Source: Symbiodinium natans | Taxonomy: Eukaryota; Sar; Dinophyceae; Suessiales; Symbiodiniaceae | Assembly: GCA_905221605.1 (NCBI GenBank) | Contig: CAJNDS010000266.1 | Location: 61,001 to 125,000 of the forward strand | Direction of reading: 5' to 3' | Length of the DNA stretch: 64,000 nucleotides | In this document: one piece after another, positions 1 through 11,844 of the stretch | Layout: the number at the start of each line of letters is the position of its first letter | How positions within the stretch are numbered: position 1 is the first letter of the stretch | Notes under the pieces: model-generated | Seen by the model: only the letters and a program-made list of their open reading frames with translations | Told to the model about the DNA's origin: nothing | Databases searched by the model: none | Translations under genes and position numbers: made by a program

Positions 1-1
1 C

Positions 2-844
2 CGCCAAGAGGTTCAGGACCCACCAGGTTTTGATGGAGTCCGACCAACGAACTTCTTGATGATCGGGAATCCGGGCACAGGCAAGAGCACTGTGTTGAAT
101 GGTCTCATTCAGAAGCCCTACTTCAAGTCAGGGATGTCGTTTGGAGGCGGCATGACGTACGAGTTTGACAGGGCGGAGATTGGAAAGCACACGTTCCTGG
201 ACACTCCAGGCCTATCGGACCCGACAAGGCGAAAGCAGGCTGCTGAAGCCATCACTGAGGCGCTGAAGCAGAATGGATACTACAAGATATTTTTTGTCAT
301 CACCTTGCAGAACGGGCGCGTGCGCTCTGAAGATGTGACAACCATGAAGCTTGTTTTGGATGCATCACCAAGCAACAAGTATGGGGTGATCATTAACCAA
401 CTGAATTCACGAGAGTATGAGGCTCTTCACGATCCGGAGGGTGAGGCTAGGAAGAGTGTCCTAACAGCTCTCCTAGGTACGATGCCGGTAGACAAGTTGT
501 CACCATACATCCACCTCGTTCAACATGATGACGATTTGGCGGGTGTGGACAACATGGCAAAGCCACTGCCTGACGACCTGAGGGACTTCATTCTGAAGAC
601 GTGCCCAGGCATCGACATTGCAGAGGTTGAAGTGGCGGACATTAAGGCCAGCGAGTATGAGGCTCTAACGTCGCAAATGGAAGAGATGCTTGCGGACAGC
701 GAGAAACTGAAAGATGCTCTCAGGTCTCGCGAGGCCGAGCTCAAAGATTTGACCGAGGAGCTCAAAGCTGCCAACGGCAATGACCCCGACCAGGGCTTCG
801 CGTTTCTGTCGATGGCCGCGCTCTTGACGCTCTTGCTGCTGTGA
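2..844 (+). CDS. AIG1/Toc34-like GTPase, 5' partial, with C-terminal hydrophobic tail
   Basis: The frame is open from base 2, so the 5' end lies outside the window; the ATGs near base 59 sit just before the P-loop and are unlikely to be the true start. The G1 loop reads GNPGTGKS, and the G3 motif DTPGLSDP follows about 45 residues later. INQLN may take the place of the G4 motif. A charged heptad-like stretch near the C terminus (EEMLADSEKLKDALRSREAE) suggests a coiled coil. The last 13 residues are hydrophobic (FLSMAAL then leucines) and end at TGA 842-844. This layout fits a tail-anchored AIG1/IMAP/Toc34-type septin-like GTPase acting at a membrane. Which membrane, and which subfamily, cannot be told. 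About 280 residues are visible without an intron, which is long for an exon in this window. Confidence 0.75.
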   Translation, partial: RQEVQDPPGFDGVRPTNFLMIGNPGTGKSTVLNGLIQKPYFKSGMSFGGGMTYEFDRAEIGKHTFLDTPGLSDPTRRKQAAEAITEALKQNGYYKIFFVITLQNGRVRSEDVTTMKLVLDASPSNKYGVIINQLNSREYEALHDPEGEARKSVLTALLGTMPVDKLSPYIHLVQHDDDLAGVDNMAKPLPDDLRDFILKTCPGIDIAEVEVADIKASEYEALTSQMEEMLADSEKLKDALRSREAELKDLTEELKAANGNDPDQGFAFLSMAALLTLLLL

Positions 845-1982
845 GAGCGGCAAAAAACATCGAGAGGGCGTACTAGGTCGTCCTTAACGATCGAGATGTA
901 CATCGTTCAGGTATTGATCTTCATTCCAGGTTGTGGAAATGGTCTTCCTTGTGACACATCCGCATCTGTTAATTAGCCAGACACATCTTTGAACCATCAC
1001 AGTTCTGTCGAATTGAAGGGTTGATTGCACCGGTGACCAGGGGGTGAGTCAAGAGCTTCGTCCTGCACTTGCCAGGCGCAGCTAGTGAAGGAAGGCTTCG
1101 ACGAGGCCTCGCAGGCTGCGCAAGATCGCCGAGCCCTTTGGAAGGCCCCTCTCCAAGGTTGACAGTCGAGTTTGCCCGCTGCCACCAGGAATGCCCATGC
1201 TTTAGGGTTTTCTATGATATCCTTACGCAGCATCCCCACTTCTCTGGGCTTTCAAAAACCACATGAAACGTAAGTTTCAACTCCGTTTAAAACCCCAAAC
1301 CTGACAGGGCTTGGGCTGCCGAAAGGCACGGCAGCGCTTCTGCTTGTGGCGGATTGAGGGTTTTGTCCTTTGGGGTCGGGGTAATATCTGTTTCTCTTAT
1401 TGGGTTGAGGGTTTCGGGTTTCGGTTTCGCGCTTTAGGGCTTTAGGTGTGTAGGTCTGAAGGAGTACAAGCTGCATTCGAAGAAAGGTGTCATTGCACAA
1501 TTTGGCATAGTCGTCCCGGCACGGGGAAGACATGGGAAGACGATTCAGTACATATCATACAGGCTTTGCAGTCCCGACGCTGAAACGCAAATCCAGACAG
1601 CCCCGAAAAGCATCGGCCTTACGAGTCCAAGGACCCCGAACGGCTCTCGCCCCCCCCCCCCCCCGCCCGGAACCCACAGGAGGAGGGTGATGCAGTCCTC
1701 CAGCTGGCCCGGCTCTTGGCTCTCCCACGTGCAGAGTCGCAACAAGAATCATCATGCATGGTCCCGGTCCTTGGGAGCTGCCGTGGGAAGCCTGCAGCAT
1801 GGCAGCGGTGAGACCTTGCACACCGCACGCCTGAGACGAGGCAAAGATCTTGCTAGCCAGCTCTGCGCCGAACTCAGGGACTTGAGCGTTTTCTGCAGAA
1901 GCTGCGGGCCGTTCCACCATATACCACCCTAAACTTACACCCCAGATGCGAAGTGAAAGATATTTCGAGCAATTCTTGACAC
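845..1982. other. non-coding stretch with degenerate GGGTTT motifs and a C15 run
   Basis: 3' flank of the GTPase gene. It holds runs of GGGTTT/TTTAGGG-like words around 1385-1445 and a C15 run at 1650-1664. The short frames here have no coding character that I can defend. Confidence 0.5.
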
Positions 1983-2207
1983 ATGCCGGAAGCGAGACGG
2001 ACCCAGGAATATGATGCTGCGGAAAGGTATGGCATGGAGGCAGGCCGAGAAGCGCATGATTTCCGTAGAGCTCTCATGATTGAGAGAGGTTTGGACTGCA
2101 AGTGTTCCCAAAACCTAAGGCCTCAAAACCCGCCAGAAGCCCATAGCCAACTTCCTCCAGGCACAGAAGATCTTCCAGGAAGTGGGTGACAAAGCTGCTG
2201 AGCCTCT
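1983..2207 (+). CDS. possible exons of a helical, TPR-like protein
   Basis: Two segments look like exons of alpha-helical protein. The first (about 1983-2100) contains EYDAAERYGMEAGREAHDF. The second starts after an AG at 2145-2146 and reads NFLQAQKIFQEVGDKAAEP, the spacing of small and aromatic residues seen in TPR or SNAP helices. No full domain can be assembled, and no start or stop is assignable. The call rests on composition only. Confidence 0.35.
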
Positions 2208-3620
2208 CGGCTTAAACCAAGACTTGGTGGTGCAGGGCTGAGGGCTCTTGTATCCAAGAAATTCATCTGCAATTCCCGAGCCCGGGGCAGTCTATCTATC
2301 CCCCACCCCCACCCCCCACAAAAAACATGAAAAACAAGATAGAAAACACAAAAGCCGACAAGCACTAGCCTATCCTCAAGGTCCGTGGCGTGCGTGCATC
2401 TGGCGCAGGCAAGAGCTTGATTAGCTACATGAAGGTGTTGAACACTTAGGCTTTCAACCACCGGTGACAAGTAGGCAGGTGTCCCATTACCATTGACTGC
2501 ATTGGGCTTGTTTATGGCTCTTGGCGAAAGTTAGGTGGCATGGATGTTGCCCATGCTGCCCATACCTTGCCGAGCGCAGGCATGCCTAAAGAAGATGAGT
2601 GCTGAAGCTGAGGGCGAGACGAAGGAGGCCTGCAGAATTGGGGGGTGGGCTTTGAATTGTGACAGCTCGACAGAGGGCATGATGATGTGTTGTCGTGTTC
2701 TGCCACGCCTTGCCGGAGTCTGCCTTGTCACAGGCTTTGGCCTCTGCTTCCTACCGCTCCTCCGCCGAGAAGGCGGGCTTTCCTCGAGTTGAAAATGCCA
2801 CACGTCGCGGCCAAACTCGTCCACCTGAAGCAGTACATGCAGTATTTGCAGCAGTCTGCTTGTTAAAGACGTTCTCGAAGGAAAGGGCACTTGCGAACGG
2901 AACCTTCCAGAGACTGAATGGACGAATGCTGTTGCTTCTGCCGCGATGGTTCTTGTCGTTGGTGCCATCAGGCCATGCGTGCTGCCAACGATGCCATCAC
3001 AGCATGCGCGGCTCTGAGATATGGGAGGCGGGAGAGGCCGCAGCTGGGGCAGTCAAAGCCCAAAGTTGGCTCCAGTGGTTTGGGTGCATCTGCACTGAGT
3101 CTCACTTTCAAGCCTGCATCCCGAGGGTTGGAGTAGGCCCGAAGTGGCAACGAGAAAGCGTCTGAGGTCGCCACCTGGGTAGCAAGCAGCTCCGCCAGGA
3201 CCTGAGGAGGGTTCGCACCCGGGCGTGGCACTCTCAACGTACGCATCCCGAAGCCCCGGTCTAAGCCCCTTGCAGCGCATTGGGTTCGGCATCGAGGCGC
3301 TGGAGCTCTGTTCTGGCGAGCGCAGGCACCTCCTTTGTCCTCGGTAGGCCCTTAGCACATCTTGGCATATTCATATTGGGTTTGAGAGGATTCTATTCCG
3401 GGAACATGCTCAGAGTCATTCAATCAAGGGCCAGTTGATCGTGGACTGTTTCGGCTCTTTGCGTGTTCCTTGGGCATCCGTCTCGGGTGTGATTTTTTCA
3501 GCACAATTTAGCATTGTGACCTTTGCCACTGTCTCATCGGGTTTCCTGCCGCTGGGGGGGCCCTCTTCGACTAATCCTGGGGTGTGACGGACTATTTCGG
3601 TTTCGGGGGGGTTCACGGCG
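2208..3620. other. unresolved stretch, no defended gene
   Basis: Overlapping short frames occur on both strands, the longest being minus 2531-2968. None shows a recognisable motif. C-rich and A-rich runs lie near 2290-2350. Confidence 0.4.
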
Positions 3621-3710
3621 TCCTGCTGGAAGAGTTCGCAGGTGAAACAGGGGGTGACCCAGAGGCCCAGCAAGACGATGGAAGTCCTGAGCAGAAAGCA
3701 CCCTACGGAA
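3621..3710 (+). CDS. acidic exon-like segment, unknown gene
   Basis: The frame reads LLEEFAGETGGDPEAQQDD and then a Pro/Glu/Lys-rich end. The acidic, low-cysteine composition is unlike the surrounding Arg/Ser/Cys-rich non-coding frames. Upstream and downstream flanks are rich in GGGTTT words, as in many introns of this window. No family recognised. Confidence 0.35.
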
Positions 3711-4053
3711 AGCACCCTACAGGAACCCCAAGGCCCTAACATGTCCTATCCATACATCGAAAAAGCACCCTGCCGAGAGGTGCTGGGCTTCCGTGGCCGC
3801 CTTGAGGAATCGCTACGGGCCAGGAGCTGAGGCTTTCGAGTTTACGGGGCTTAGAGGGTGGGCTCAGGCCCTAAGCCCAAATTGCAGAATTCTGCAGAGT
3901 GCGTGTTAGGGCTTTAGGGTTCCAGGGCTTCATGGTTAATCGTAGGTCATAGGGTTTAGCGTTAGTTCTACAGCGTTTGGGGTAGATGAGGGTTTTTTTA
4001 GACCCCTTCCCCATGGGCTGTTTTTCGCCCCATGAACCCAGCCCTACGTGTCC

Positions 4054-4420
4054 CAAAGCCCCGAGAAACGGCCCCCCGAGGTCGTCCTCGATGCGGAGAA
4101 ATGTTTCGAAAGCGCAGGGGCCGGCAGCCGCAGCCCTGGCGCTTGGGTGTTAAAGGGTTCGAAGGGCACCGTGGAGCACCACACGGATTTAACAGGGCCT
4201 TCAGGGCTCAGGGCTTCGGAAAGTTTAGGGGGTTGTAGGGCTTCAGGTTGGAATTTTCGGCGCTCCGATTCCAGCCTGAATATCAGGTGCGATGGTGCAA
4301 TGCAAGATCCTGGCAGCGGATTGCCTTGCAGGCGCACATGGGCCTGAAGCATGTGCCACTGGACAAGTATCCTCCGCACCTGTGTCATGCGATGCCTTTC
4401 TGCCATGCAGTACATGGGGG
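4054..4420 (+). CDS. two exon-like segments, unknown protein
   Basis: About 4059-4148 reads PEKRPPEVVLDAEKCFESAG. About 4303-4420 reads QRIALQAHMGLKHVPLDKY followed by several His and Cys. They are separated by DNA with TTTAGGG- and TTCAGGG-like words. The frame of the second segment is uncertain because another frame is also open. No family recognised. Confidence 0.3.
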
Positions 4421-4764
4421 GTTTACGAGCATAAGGAACCCCCAATATGGGCTCCCCAAATGGTAGGATGATACCCTTTGAAAAAGTAAACCCCCCACAT
4501 GTTAAGAGCCAATTTACAGTCACGCTGTCTGGTGGCGCCTGTGGAGGCCTCAAGCACTTTGAGGAGGCGCGGTCAGCTGGCAGAATGTGGGTGGCGTTGC
4601 TACGAACTACCTCAAGCCCAATGTCTGAACACAGGAGATCCCCGCCCCCCAGCAAAAACAGGCCATGATAGGCCATGCAGGTTCGGTTCGTTCAGCTTTA
4701 TGTCAGACAATGGGCTGACTGGCGTCATCTGGCGACCCTTTGGGTTCAAGAGCTTTATCACAGG

Positions 4765-5292
4765 ATGAGCTCCCAGCTGCAGGTGCAGCATGGCGATGTA
4801 CCTTCAGGTGTTTCCACAGAAACGTCGTCCACGTCCGTGCACCTGGATTCCATCAAGGTGCCCCGACCGGAGGATGTCCCGTGGCCCTGGATGGCAGCGC
4901 CTCCTTCCTTTCCCAGCTCTCCTAGCTCTTCATTCTCTTCATTGTCTGATCAGGACTTAGACATTTGGCTTGGGCCAAGCACCACTCTACCCGGAAAACT
5001 GGGCTCAAGAGACGATACCTTGTCGCGGATGTCGCGCGACGACATACTTTCGCTGGCAAACTGCCGCAGCACCAAGCGTTGCGTGCGACTCAGCGATTTC
5101 ATGCGCCTGAATTCTCTGCCCGCCAAAGATGGACAGCAGCTTCAGCTCTCCTTCGGCAGCGCGCTCCATGTTGGCGATGGCACGAATGTTTTGTGCAAAG
5201 TGTGCAGCCGCCTGTTTGCAAATGAATTAGCTTGCAGGCAGCGATCTGTGTCTGCTGTCACCGAGGTGCAGCAGGTCATTATTAGAAGGTAG
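4765..5292 (+). CDS. Ser/Pro-rich hypothetical protein
   Basis: The frame starts at ATG 4765, directly after a CAG, and stays open for about 175 codons to TAG. The first 60 residues are Ser/Thr/Pro-rich and probably disordered. The middle has acidic and basic patches with SRMSRDDILSLAN. The end carries CKVCSRLFANELACRQ, which could be half of a zinc-binding site or the edge of a splice junction. The length and the change of composition along the frame support coding. No family recognised. Confidence 0.45.
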   Translation: MSSQLQVQHGDVPSGVSTETSSTSVHLDSIKVPRPEDVPWPWMAAPPSFPSSPSSSFSSLSDQDLDIWLGPSTTLPGKLGSRDDTLSRMSRDDILSLANCRSTKRCVRLSDFMRLNSLPAKDGQQLQLSFGSALHVGDGTNVLCKVCSRLFANELACRQRSVSAVTEVQQVIIRR

Positions 5293-7152
5293 TTCGGTGA
5301 GCTTTGAGGGTACGGGACTGCTACTTTAGGAGTGCGTGCATGAGATGGCTCAGGTTTCCACAAGCCCCCGCTCCGCATATGCAAGAAGGGAGCCTTCTGC
5401 GATTTCTGTCATCTGCATGATGGACGACGCAACGGACGTCGACGGAGCTTGCGGGAGCCCGGGCCCATCTTTATCTTTCTTTTGGCAGGGTTGGCAGGTG
5501 TTTGGTAAGAATAGCAGTTGCGACATGTTGTGATGTGGGACTTTCGTATTCGTCGCAGTTATCGCTTTTCCTCGTGTTGGCCGGGTCCTTTCTGGTGAAG
5601 GGGTTCGCGTGAAAGTTACACATGAGATCACTCAGCAGTCTTTCTACGAGGTAGCTTAGCGAACGTTTTGGTCCGCTACCATGGCCGTACCAACAACATC
5701 GGAAACGGAGTTGCGGTGAGTGGCAAATTCTATTGAAAGACGCGAAGCAAGCCGCAAGCACAACACGCCTGAAAGGGCTCGCCAAGCGCTATCGCAAAAA
5801 GTCGCAACCACGATTGCCACTTATGATCCCGGTCGTGAGAGCAAAGGGCTGTAGGTAAAGTGCAGTGTGCAGATGTGGTGTGTGTGCCGATGTTTGGCGC
5901 AGCTTGCTGGTGTGGCGCAGTGTCAGGGAGTTAGGGTTCGGTGATGTCACAGTGATGTCGATGAATGATGCAAGTTCTACCACCCTCTCGTGCGAAGCGC
6001 AACGGTCCGCATTGAGAGGGAATTGGGACCTGGCAGGTAACCAACACATGGCCCCGATGGCCCAGGACTAGGAGCCCCCGAAAGCCAGCAAAGGCCCTCT
6101 CCAAAGTGTTCTAAGGATGAGACCGGCAGGATGACGTGGGCAGACACAGAAGTTCAAGTGCTCCAGGGAATTCGCCTGTGATTTCTTAAGGTCCCAATTG
6201 CAGTTTGTGTCTAGCTCGTCAGACCTAGTGGTGTTTCGCTGATTTGTGAAGAACGATGCTCCGCTACTGATACAGCCGCCACCGGCACCGAGATGAGGTG
6301 GTTGAGGCCCTAGCAGAGGATGGTGTACAGTGTATAGTTCATCAAGCTTGACTTCCCAATCCATCAAAGGCAAGTACACCTTGGACTTGCCTCATTCCCC
6401 AGATCCTGGGCACTTTACACCCGGTGACCTCTACATGATAATTGCGAGCTTGGCTACATGATTCTTTGGCCCCTATTTGCACTTGAGGATGCGCCAAGAC
6501 ACATCTACCTGTGTATTTAAGCAGTGGAGCTCAATGTTTCATTCCTTCGCACAGAACTTCGAGAGTGTGATGTTAGTGCTTCAATTTCTGCAGTATTCTG
6601 CAGTGATTTCCGTGCGGGCTTTCCGCTGCGGTGGTTGTTTGCATGGTGGCTGTGAGACGAACAGCTGCGTGCCCCTCACCTGCAGAAAAGGTGTCCAAGC
6701 TTATGGCGCGAAGCTCACTTGCAAGGGCCCGTGTGCAGTATGTGCAGCCAAGCTTGGGTTAAACTAAGAGCAGTACGCTGGTGCTGATCATGGCCTTTGT
6801 AATCAAGTGCTTGTATGTCTCGACACCCTTTGCCTGCACAACGTTGCTAACATGGGGGCTTCTCCCATCCAAACACTGCACCATTCATTCACAAACACCC
6901 AAGCTTTAGTCTTGAAGTGCAGGCAACCCCACACTAGGCACGGAAGAGCTGCAGAGCTATTGGGCACAATCAAAGCAGGTCAGGTTGTCTTTGGAAGCTA
7001 GCAGAGTCAGCTGTGCTCAGTTGGTATTATATTTCCTGCCCCAAACCCACACCTCCTAGAGCCCTGGAATGCCCTAAAGTGGGCCCGTCACCCCAACTTC
7101 CCCCCGCAACCCCCCCCTCAGCCTCCTCAACTGCCTCAAAAAAAGCCTATGG
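5293..7152. other. long stretch without a defensible gene
   Basis: Only short overlapping frames are present. The longest on the plus strand (6477-6767) is Cys-rich and low in charged residues, more like chance translation. No repeat array stands out. Confidence 0.45.
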
Positions 7153-7480
7153 TTTCTGGAGGCCAAAGAAGTGGCAGATCAAGCCATGAAGCAAGCCAAC
7201 TCCTTGCACGATCGGCAGGCATCCGGGGGTGCTGTGCGTGGGGTCTGGAGGGTTGTAGGAGTATGAAAGGGTTCGTGGAAGGGCTTAAAGAGGGCAAATG
7301 ATGATGAGAACACACTCAGAGCGCTCCGGAGAGCTTCGCTTCCAGCATCTTCCAGCACTTTCTTGCCTCTTGAAGCCCCTCAGTTCCCACTCAGTTCTGC
7401 AACGTAGGCGGAGACTCAGTCAAAGACATGCCTGGAGAGAATCGAGAAGGCCGAGAAGAAGAGCTTGGCACCCAGCAATT
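7153..7480 (+). CDS. two coiled-coil exons, unknown gene
   Basis: Exon 7153-7218 reads LEAKEVADQAMKQANSLHD and ends CAG before GCATCC. Exon 7408-7480 follows GTAG and reads AETQSKTCLERIEKAEKKS. Both are phase 0, so they join in frame across a 189-nt GC-AG intron. The product is a charged, helix-rich, probably coiled-coil segment. The second exon may end before its in-frame TAG. Function unknown. Confidence 0.45.
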
Positions 7481-8889
7481 TTTGTTCCTAGGCTGTAAAT
7501 CCCAACTCCTCCTAGCAACCCCCCAAACCGAAACCCAAGAACGCCAAGAACACTGGAGCCGAGGCAAGGAAGTCGCGGCACCGCCTGTGCAGCAGATGAT
7601 TGCCGCAGACGTGCGCGGCTCTCGGCAACGGGTTTTAGGGTTTAGGTCTGCTGAAAGCACACGAATCCAAGGACCCGAACTCCTGCACACCATTCGTTGC
7701 TTTACGGATACGGCATCAGCTCCATCTTTCTCTGGACTAAGCAGATTAAAGACAAAGTTTTGAGCCCAGGCCTTCTGGTCAAGCAGCACCTGCTGCAGGC
7801 ACTTGACTGGCATTCAGGGCTTCGCATTGTCTTCAAATCCGTCAAATCCGACAACATGTTTGAAGTACGCGACTCCTTGTTGCTGCCTCTTTACAGTCCT
7901 GGGAGGGTCAACTCAGGCAAGTACAAGTACGGTTTCAGAGTCTCTCGATACTTAACTCGTATACATATCTGCGAAGGCAAGGTTTACTTCCAGTCTGTCC
8001 CTGCGCCGTAGCACCCTCCACCTTGTGAATTTCGGAACTTGAACCGTCGCGCCACCGACCCAACTCGATCGATATGAGACCGACAATATATATATATATA
8101 TATATATATGGAGACATACATATGTAAACGACATCCTACACAATTAGTATATTACTTGTATAATCTTGTATTGTGCTGAATTCTTTCAAGGAACTACGAT
8201 CAGGGCTTTTGGGGCTTTTGGGGTGTAAACTAGTATTTGTCGATTTGACTTGCACTTCGAGCGAGAGAAAGTTCTGCACGCGGGCCAGCAGGCTTTTCAC
8301 CCCATCAGCTAAGGTTCGCTTGGAGCTGACACCTCTTAACTTTACTCAAACAGTTTGCGTAGATGCAGCCGCCCCACAGGCGCCGCACCGGCGGCTTCGG
8401 CCGTGGCGCCAGAGCAGCCAAAGGGTGCGCCCCCCCCCCCCCCCCCCCCCTCCCGCGGTTTCGGGTTTAGGGTTTAGGGTTTTGAAAGGGTCCCCCCTTG
8501 ATGGCTTAGGTGTAGAGCAGTTTGCCTGCCGGCATCCCTCGCAAGGCTTGGACCCGACGCTTGCAACAAAGAGGCTGATGAGCATCGTGAGCGTCTCGTG
8601 CGGATGCGCCCGCATGCACATCGACATTGTGCCGAAAGGAATTTCATTGGTTTGATTGGTTTGACTGCCAAGGTCAAGGACGTGATTGCCGCAGATGATG
8701 AGATTACGGCGGCCGCCTCAAGCGTATCTGATATTGGATAAATATCTGATATTGATTAAATCAATACAATCTTGTCTTCGGGACATGTAAAGCGGATCCA
8801 TGTGCATGTACAGGGATGTTGAAATCCTAAGGCTGACAGCCCGCTGATGGAAGCTGGCATGGACAGCCCGGACCCCAAAGTGACCCGCT
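7481..8889. other. mostly non-coding, with a TA microsatellite and a C21 run
   Basis: A plus frame at 7697-8011 (about 100 codons) and a short one near 7562-7631 might be exons but show no motif. The TA run is at 8086-8109 and the C21 run at 8430-8450. GGGTTTAGGG words follow the C run, at about 8463-8480. Confidence 0.4.
8086..8109. repeat. (TA)n microsatellite
   Basis: About twelve uninterrupted TA units, visible directly. Confidence 0.95.
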
Positions 8890-9429
8890 TTGGCACGATC
8901 TGCCGCTTTCAGCAACAGGAGGTTCTCGTGTGCACTCAGTTGCGCTAAGGTCTGTCGTCCGTCCAGCTCGTCACGGAGGCTGTTGCTGCGTTCTTGCAGA
9001 GTGGTAGTACCAATGCCAGACAACTCCGTGCATCTCCGAAGAGTTGCGGAGTGGGCGTTGCCGCTTTTCATGCAGGTGTCCAAGGAATTCCAGATGACCC
9101 TCTCACCATCTTTGGTGTTCGACTTCCCGAACGTGGCGGTGTTTGGGCTGTCATTACGAGACATTCTGAGACATTCATGCAGTCTGTCACCGATTGAAGA
9201 TGAACATCAGAATCTTCAGTTGAGTGCAAGCATAGACGGAAGGAGCTGGACGGAGAGGGCAACCAGAGAGGCAAAGATGTCACGCGAGCTACAGCAAGCT
9301 GCCCTGAGGCCATCGTCAACCACCTTGTGGAAGAAAGCCAGGGATGAAGAGGACTGGTCAGCTGAGTGGGGGCGCACGAACTCAGAAGCTTCATGTTCTC
9401 TTGTTGGTGACTTCTTATCAGTAGATTAG
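8890..9429. CDS. open on both strands; coding strand undecided
   Basis: On the plus strand the frame is open for 179 codons, and its C-terminal half is charged (ATREAKMSRELQQAAL, ARDEEDWSAEWGR) before TAG at 9427-9429. On the minus strand the segment around 8880-9010 is also coding-like (ERSNSLRDELDGRQTLAQL), and a second minus frame is open for 197 codons at 9068-9661. Both may hold exons, or one may be a shadow. No family recognised on either strand. Confidence 0.3.
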
Positions 9430-10051
9430 GAAGCTCCATCACTGTGACTTGTTTGGCTGATGGTCTTGGAGAATGGACGCAGGAAGCGCAGCCATAGTTT
9501 CGAGCGAACAGCGTGCTTCGAGCAAAGCATTTTGTTTCAAGCAGCTTATGCATTTCATTACAGTCCTCCGACGCCCTCTCTGAACACGATCGGATGTTTT
9601 GCTTTGAACAAGTGGAGAGTGGTGAAGCTACGCTGGCTTTCTTGCCTGTGCAGCGATGCACTACATGACATATCTTCCGCTTGAGTAGTGGTCAGTAGAA
9701 CGGCACGAGTTTAGAGCACGCCTCCGCTTCGGAAAAGAAATCCTGAGAGGAATCATGCAGCAGGTGCAGGGGTTTTCGGGATTGTCGGGCTTAACGCTTA
9801 GTATCGATGGCCTCTGCTTACCTGGCTCAGGAAGCCCTACAGGTGCAAAGCACACCCGTCAAGTAGCCAAGCTTGGGGATTTAGTCCTCGTGGTCTTACG
9901 GCTGACCGTACAAGACCCGACAGACTCAAGACAATCCGGACAGTCTGGGTTAAACGGGGTGAACATTGAACCTGGTCTCTTGTTGTCAGCTCCAGGATCA
10001 CACTTGTAGCTGCTTTCATCTGTTGCCTCCTCCACTGCAACTTCTGACATC
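9430..10051. other. no gene seen
   Basis: Short frames only, without recognisable motif or repeat. Confidence 0.4.
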
Positions 10052-10174
10052 ATGCGGCTACTCAGCCATGACAGCCAGCAAGCGGTGGCGGAGTTGATTC
10101 GACCAGATGCTGGAACGAACAACCCGATGTCGCTAAAGGCCCAAAGCTTTCACGGACCATGCAGGGTACAGTAG
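10052..10174 (+). CDS. exon-like segment, possible start exon
   Basis: ATG 10052 opens a 40-codon frame reading RLLSHDSQQAVAELIRPDAG and onward to HGPCR. It reaches TAG at 10172-10174, but a splice donor at CAG|GGTAC is possible. Composition is coding-like. Function unknown. Confidence 0.4.
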   Translation: MRLLSHDSQQAVAELIRPDAGTNNPMSLKAQSFHGPCRVQ

Positions 10175-10324
10175 CATGGCCCGCATGAGTGCCATTGCTG
10201 AAGCCGGAATCGGGGTAGTTTCCCAAAACCGGGCTCCCTCCAAATATACCAGAACCCTGATAATCGGAACCCCCGAAAAGCAGGTACTCCGGTACTCCGA
10301 ATTGTTGCAAAAACCCAAGTTCTG

Positions 10325-10633
10325 TTGGGAAAGATTCATCTTGCAGCTGGCTTTGAAGCTTGTGGAGGCCACGTGGTCCCCGGCCCCTTTGGGCCCCGAC
10401 TTTGTGCCCTGCGCCGTGGGCTCAGCCGGCCGCGGTTCCAACGCCAGAACAGCTTTGCTCATACCTGTGACTCAGAGCGAAATTTTCAACATATTTCAAA
10501 AGTCTTCTTGAGACATGTGACGTTGCGTTCCGTCACTACAGCCGTTCTTCAGAAACTGAATGAAACTCGTGAAACACAACGTGCCGCCCTCAACGATTTC
10601 AATCCTTTGCAGTGTAAAGTGGCAAGGCTGTGA
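10325..10633 (+). CDS. exon-like open frame, unknown
   Basis: The frame is open for 102 codons. Its end is helical and charged (AVLQKLNETRETQRAALND) before TGA. The beginning is Gly/Pro/Arg-rich and may be intron. Low support. Confidence 0.3.
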   Translation: MGKIHLAAGFEACGGHVVPGPFGPRLCALRRGLSRPRFQRQNSFAHTCDSERNFQHISKVFLRHVTLRSVTTAVLQKLNETRETQRAALNDFNPLQCKVARL

Positions 10634-11380
10634 ATGGTCCCCAAATCAGACGCACCCGAATGTCACCCCGACCTCAATCCCTCCCCCAAACCCAGGTCCC
10701 AAGTCCCAACAACTCCTGACTCTTAAGCCTTAAGCTCCCCACAGGTTTCTCGAGCTCGGCATCTGCTGCCCTCGTCGCGATTTCTCTGTGGCCCTGAGGA
10801 GTACCATCGAGATGCTTTATTGTTGGTGGAAAGTTGTTGACGGAGGGTCTAAAAGAATTTCCAGCACTTGATTGAGGGAGCCGCAAAAAGCCCGCGGCTG
10901 GGTTGCGCGGATGGCGTGCCGCATGTTTTGGGTGCGCTCGCCTATATAGCCCCCCCCATGAATTCTCGACCCTGTCGTTTACATCTCATCCAGATTGTTG
11001 ATTTTGCGTTGTCGCACATCCACACCGTACTCTCGCCAACGTCCTGCGCGCAGTCCGTGGTCCAAATTGTCGAGCAAGTATTTATGTGTCTGCAGCGCTC
11101 GGTGTCACAAATTTGGTAGCGACCTGCTTTCTTGCTGCGCGCACTCTTGGAAGGGGTTCGTTTCGTGCTTCCGTTCTGAAGGCCTTTGATCGTTCCTGCG
11201 TTTCGTCGCTTTGGCTTCGAGATCGTGCATCAGCCATGATGCCTGCGTACGATCCTCGCAAAGTGCAGAAGTCTGACAGACCATGCAGGTATGAGGTAAG
11301 TTTGTTCCGTACAACTGCACCGGCGAGTTTCATTAACTTCCTAAGCCTCAGTTCGGCTACTTAAAGTGAATAATTCTCCC

Positions 11381-11381
11381 T

Positions 11382-11417
<36 letters not shown>

Positions 11418-11418
11418 G

Positions 11419-11458
<40 letters not shown>

Positions 11459-11551
11459 CCTGGTATGCTATCATGCCCATTTGGTCAAAGGTTTGTCGAG
11501 CACGGATGGCACAAACCAGCCGCCAGGTTCGGCTATATATATATATATATA
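11381..11551. repeat. (CT)n and (TA)n microsatellites
   Basis: A CT tract with a few CG interruptions runs 11381-11456, and a TA run lies at 11534-11551. A short (AC)n follows near 11600. The Ser/Leu and Arg/Glu frames over the CT tract are artefacts of the repeat. Confidence 0.9.
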
Positions 11552-11844
11552 CTAGCATGTATTCATATTTATTTGTTTAGAGCTGTAATGCACAACACAC
11601 ACACACACAACCCTTTGCTTGAACTTCAGGTCCAATTGTCTTGGATATTTCGTGATAACTTTCCAAGTTGCCTTGCAGTGCGAGAGGACATATGTCATTC
11701 TCGTTTGCCTAACCACGTGAAAGTCTTGGCTTTCCATCTAAATGTAGTCTAAATGTAGTTGGAAACTGTGCGGAGACCTGGAAGAATGCCGCGCGTTGCG
11801 ACTTGAAGCCAGTTAAGCTGCAAACCTCTACTGGAATGCTGCTC

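Noticed and set aside
2531..2968. 145-codon minus-strand frame
   Set aside because: No motif; composition is high in Ser/Arg/Pro, typical of chance frames in this base composition.
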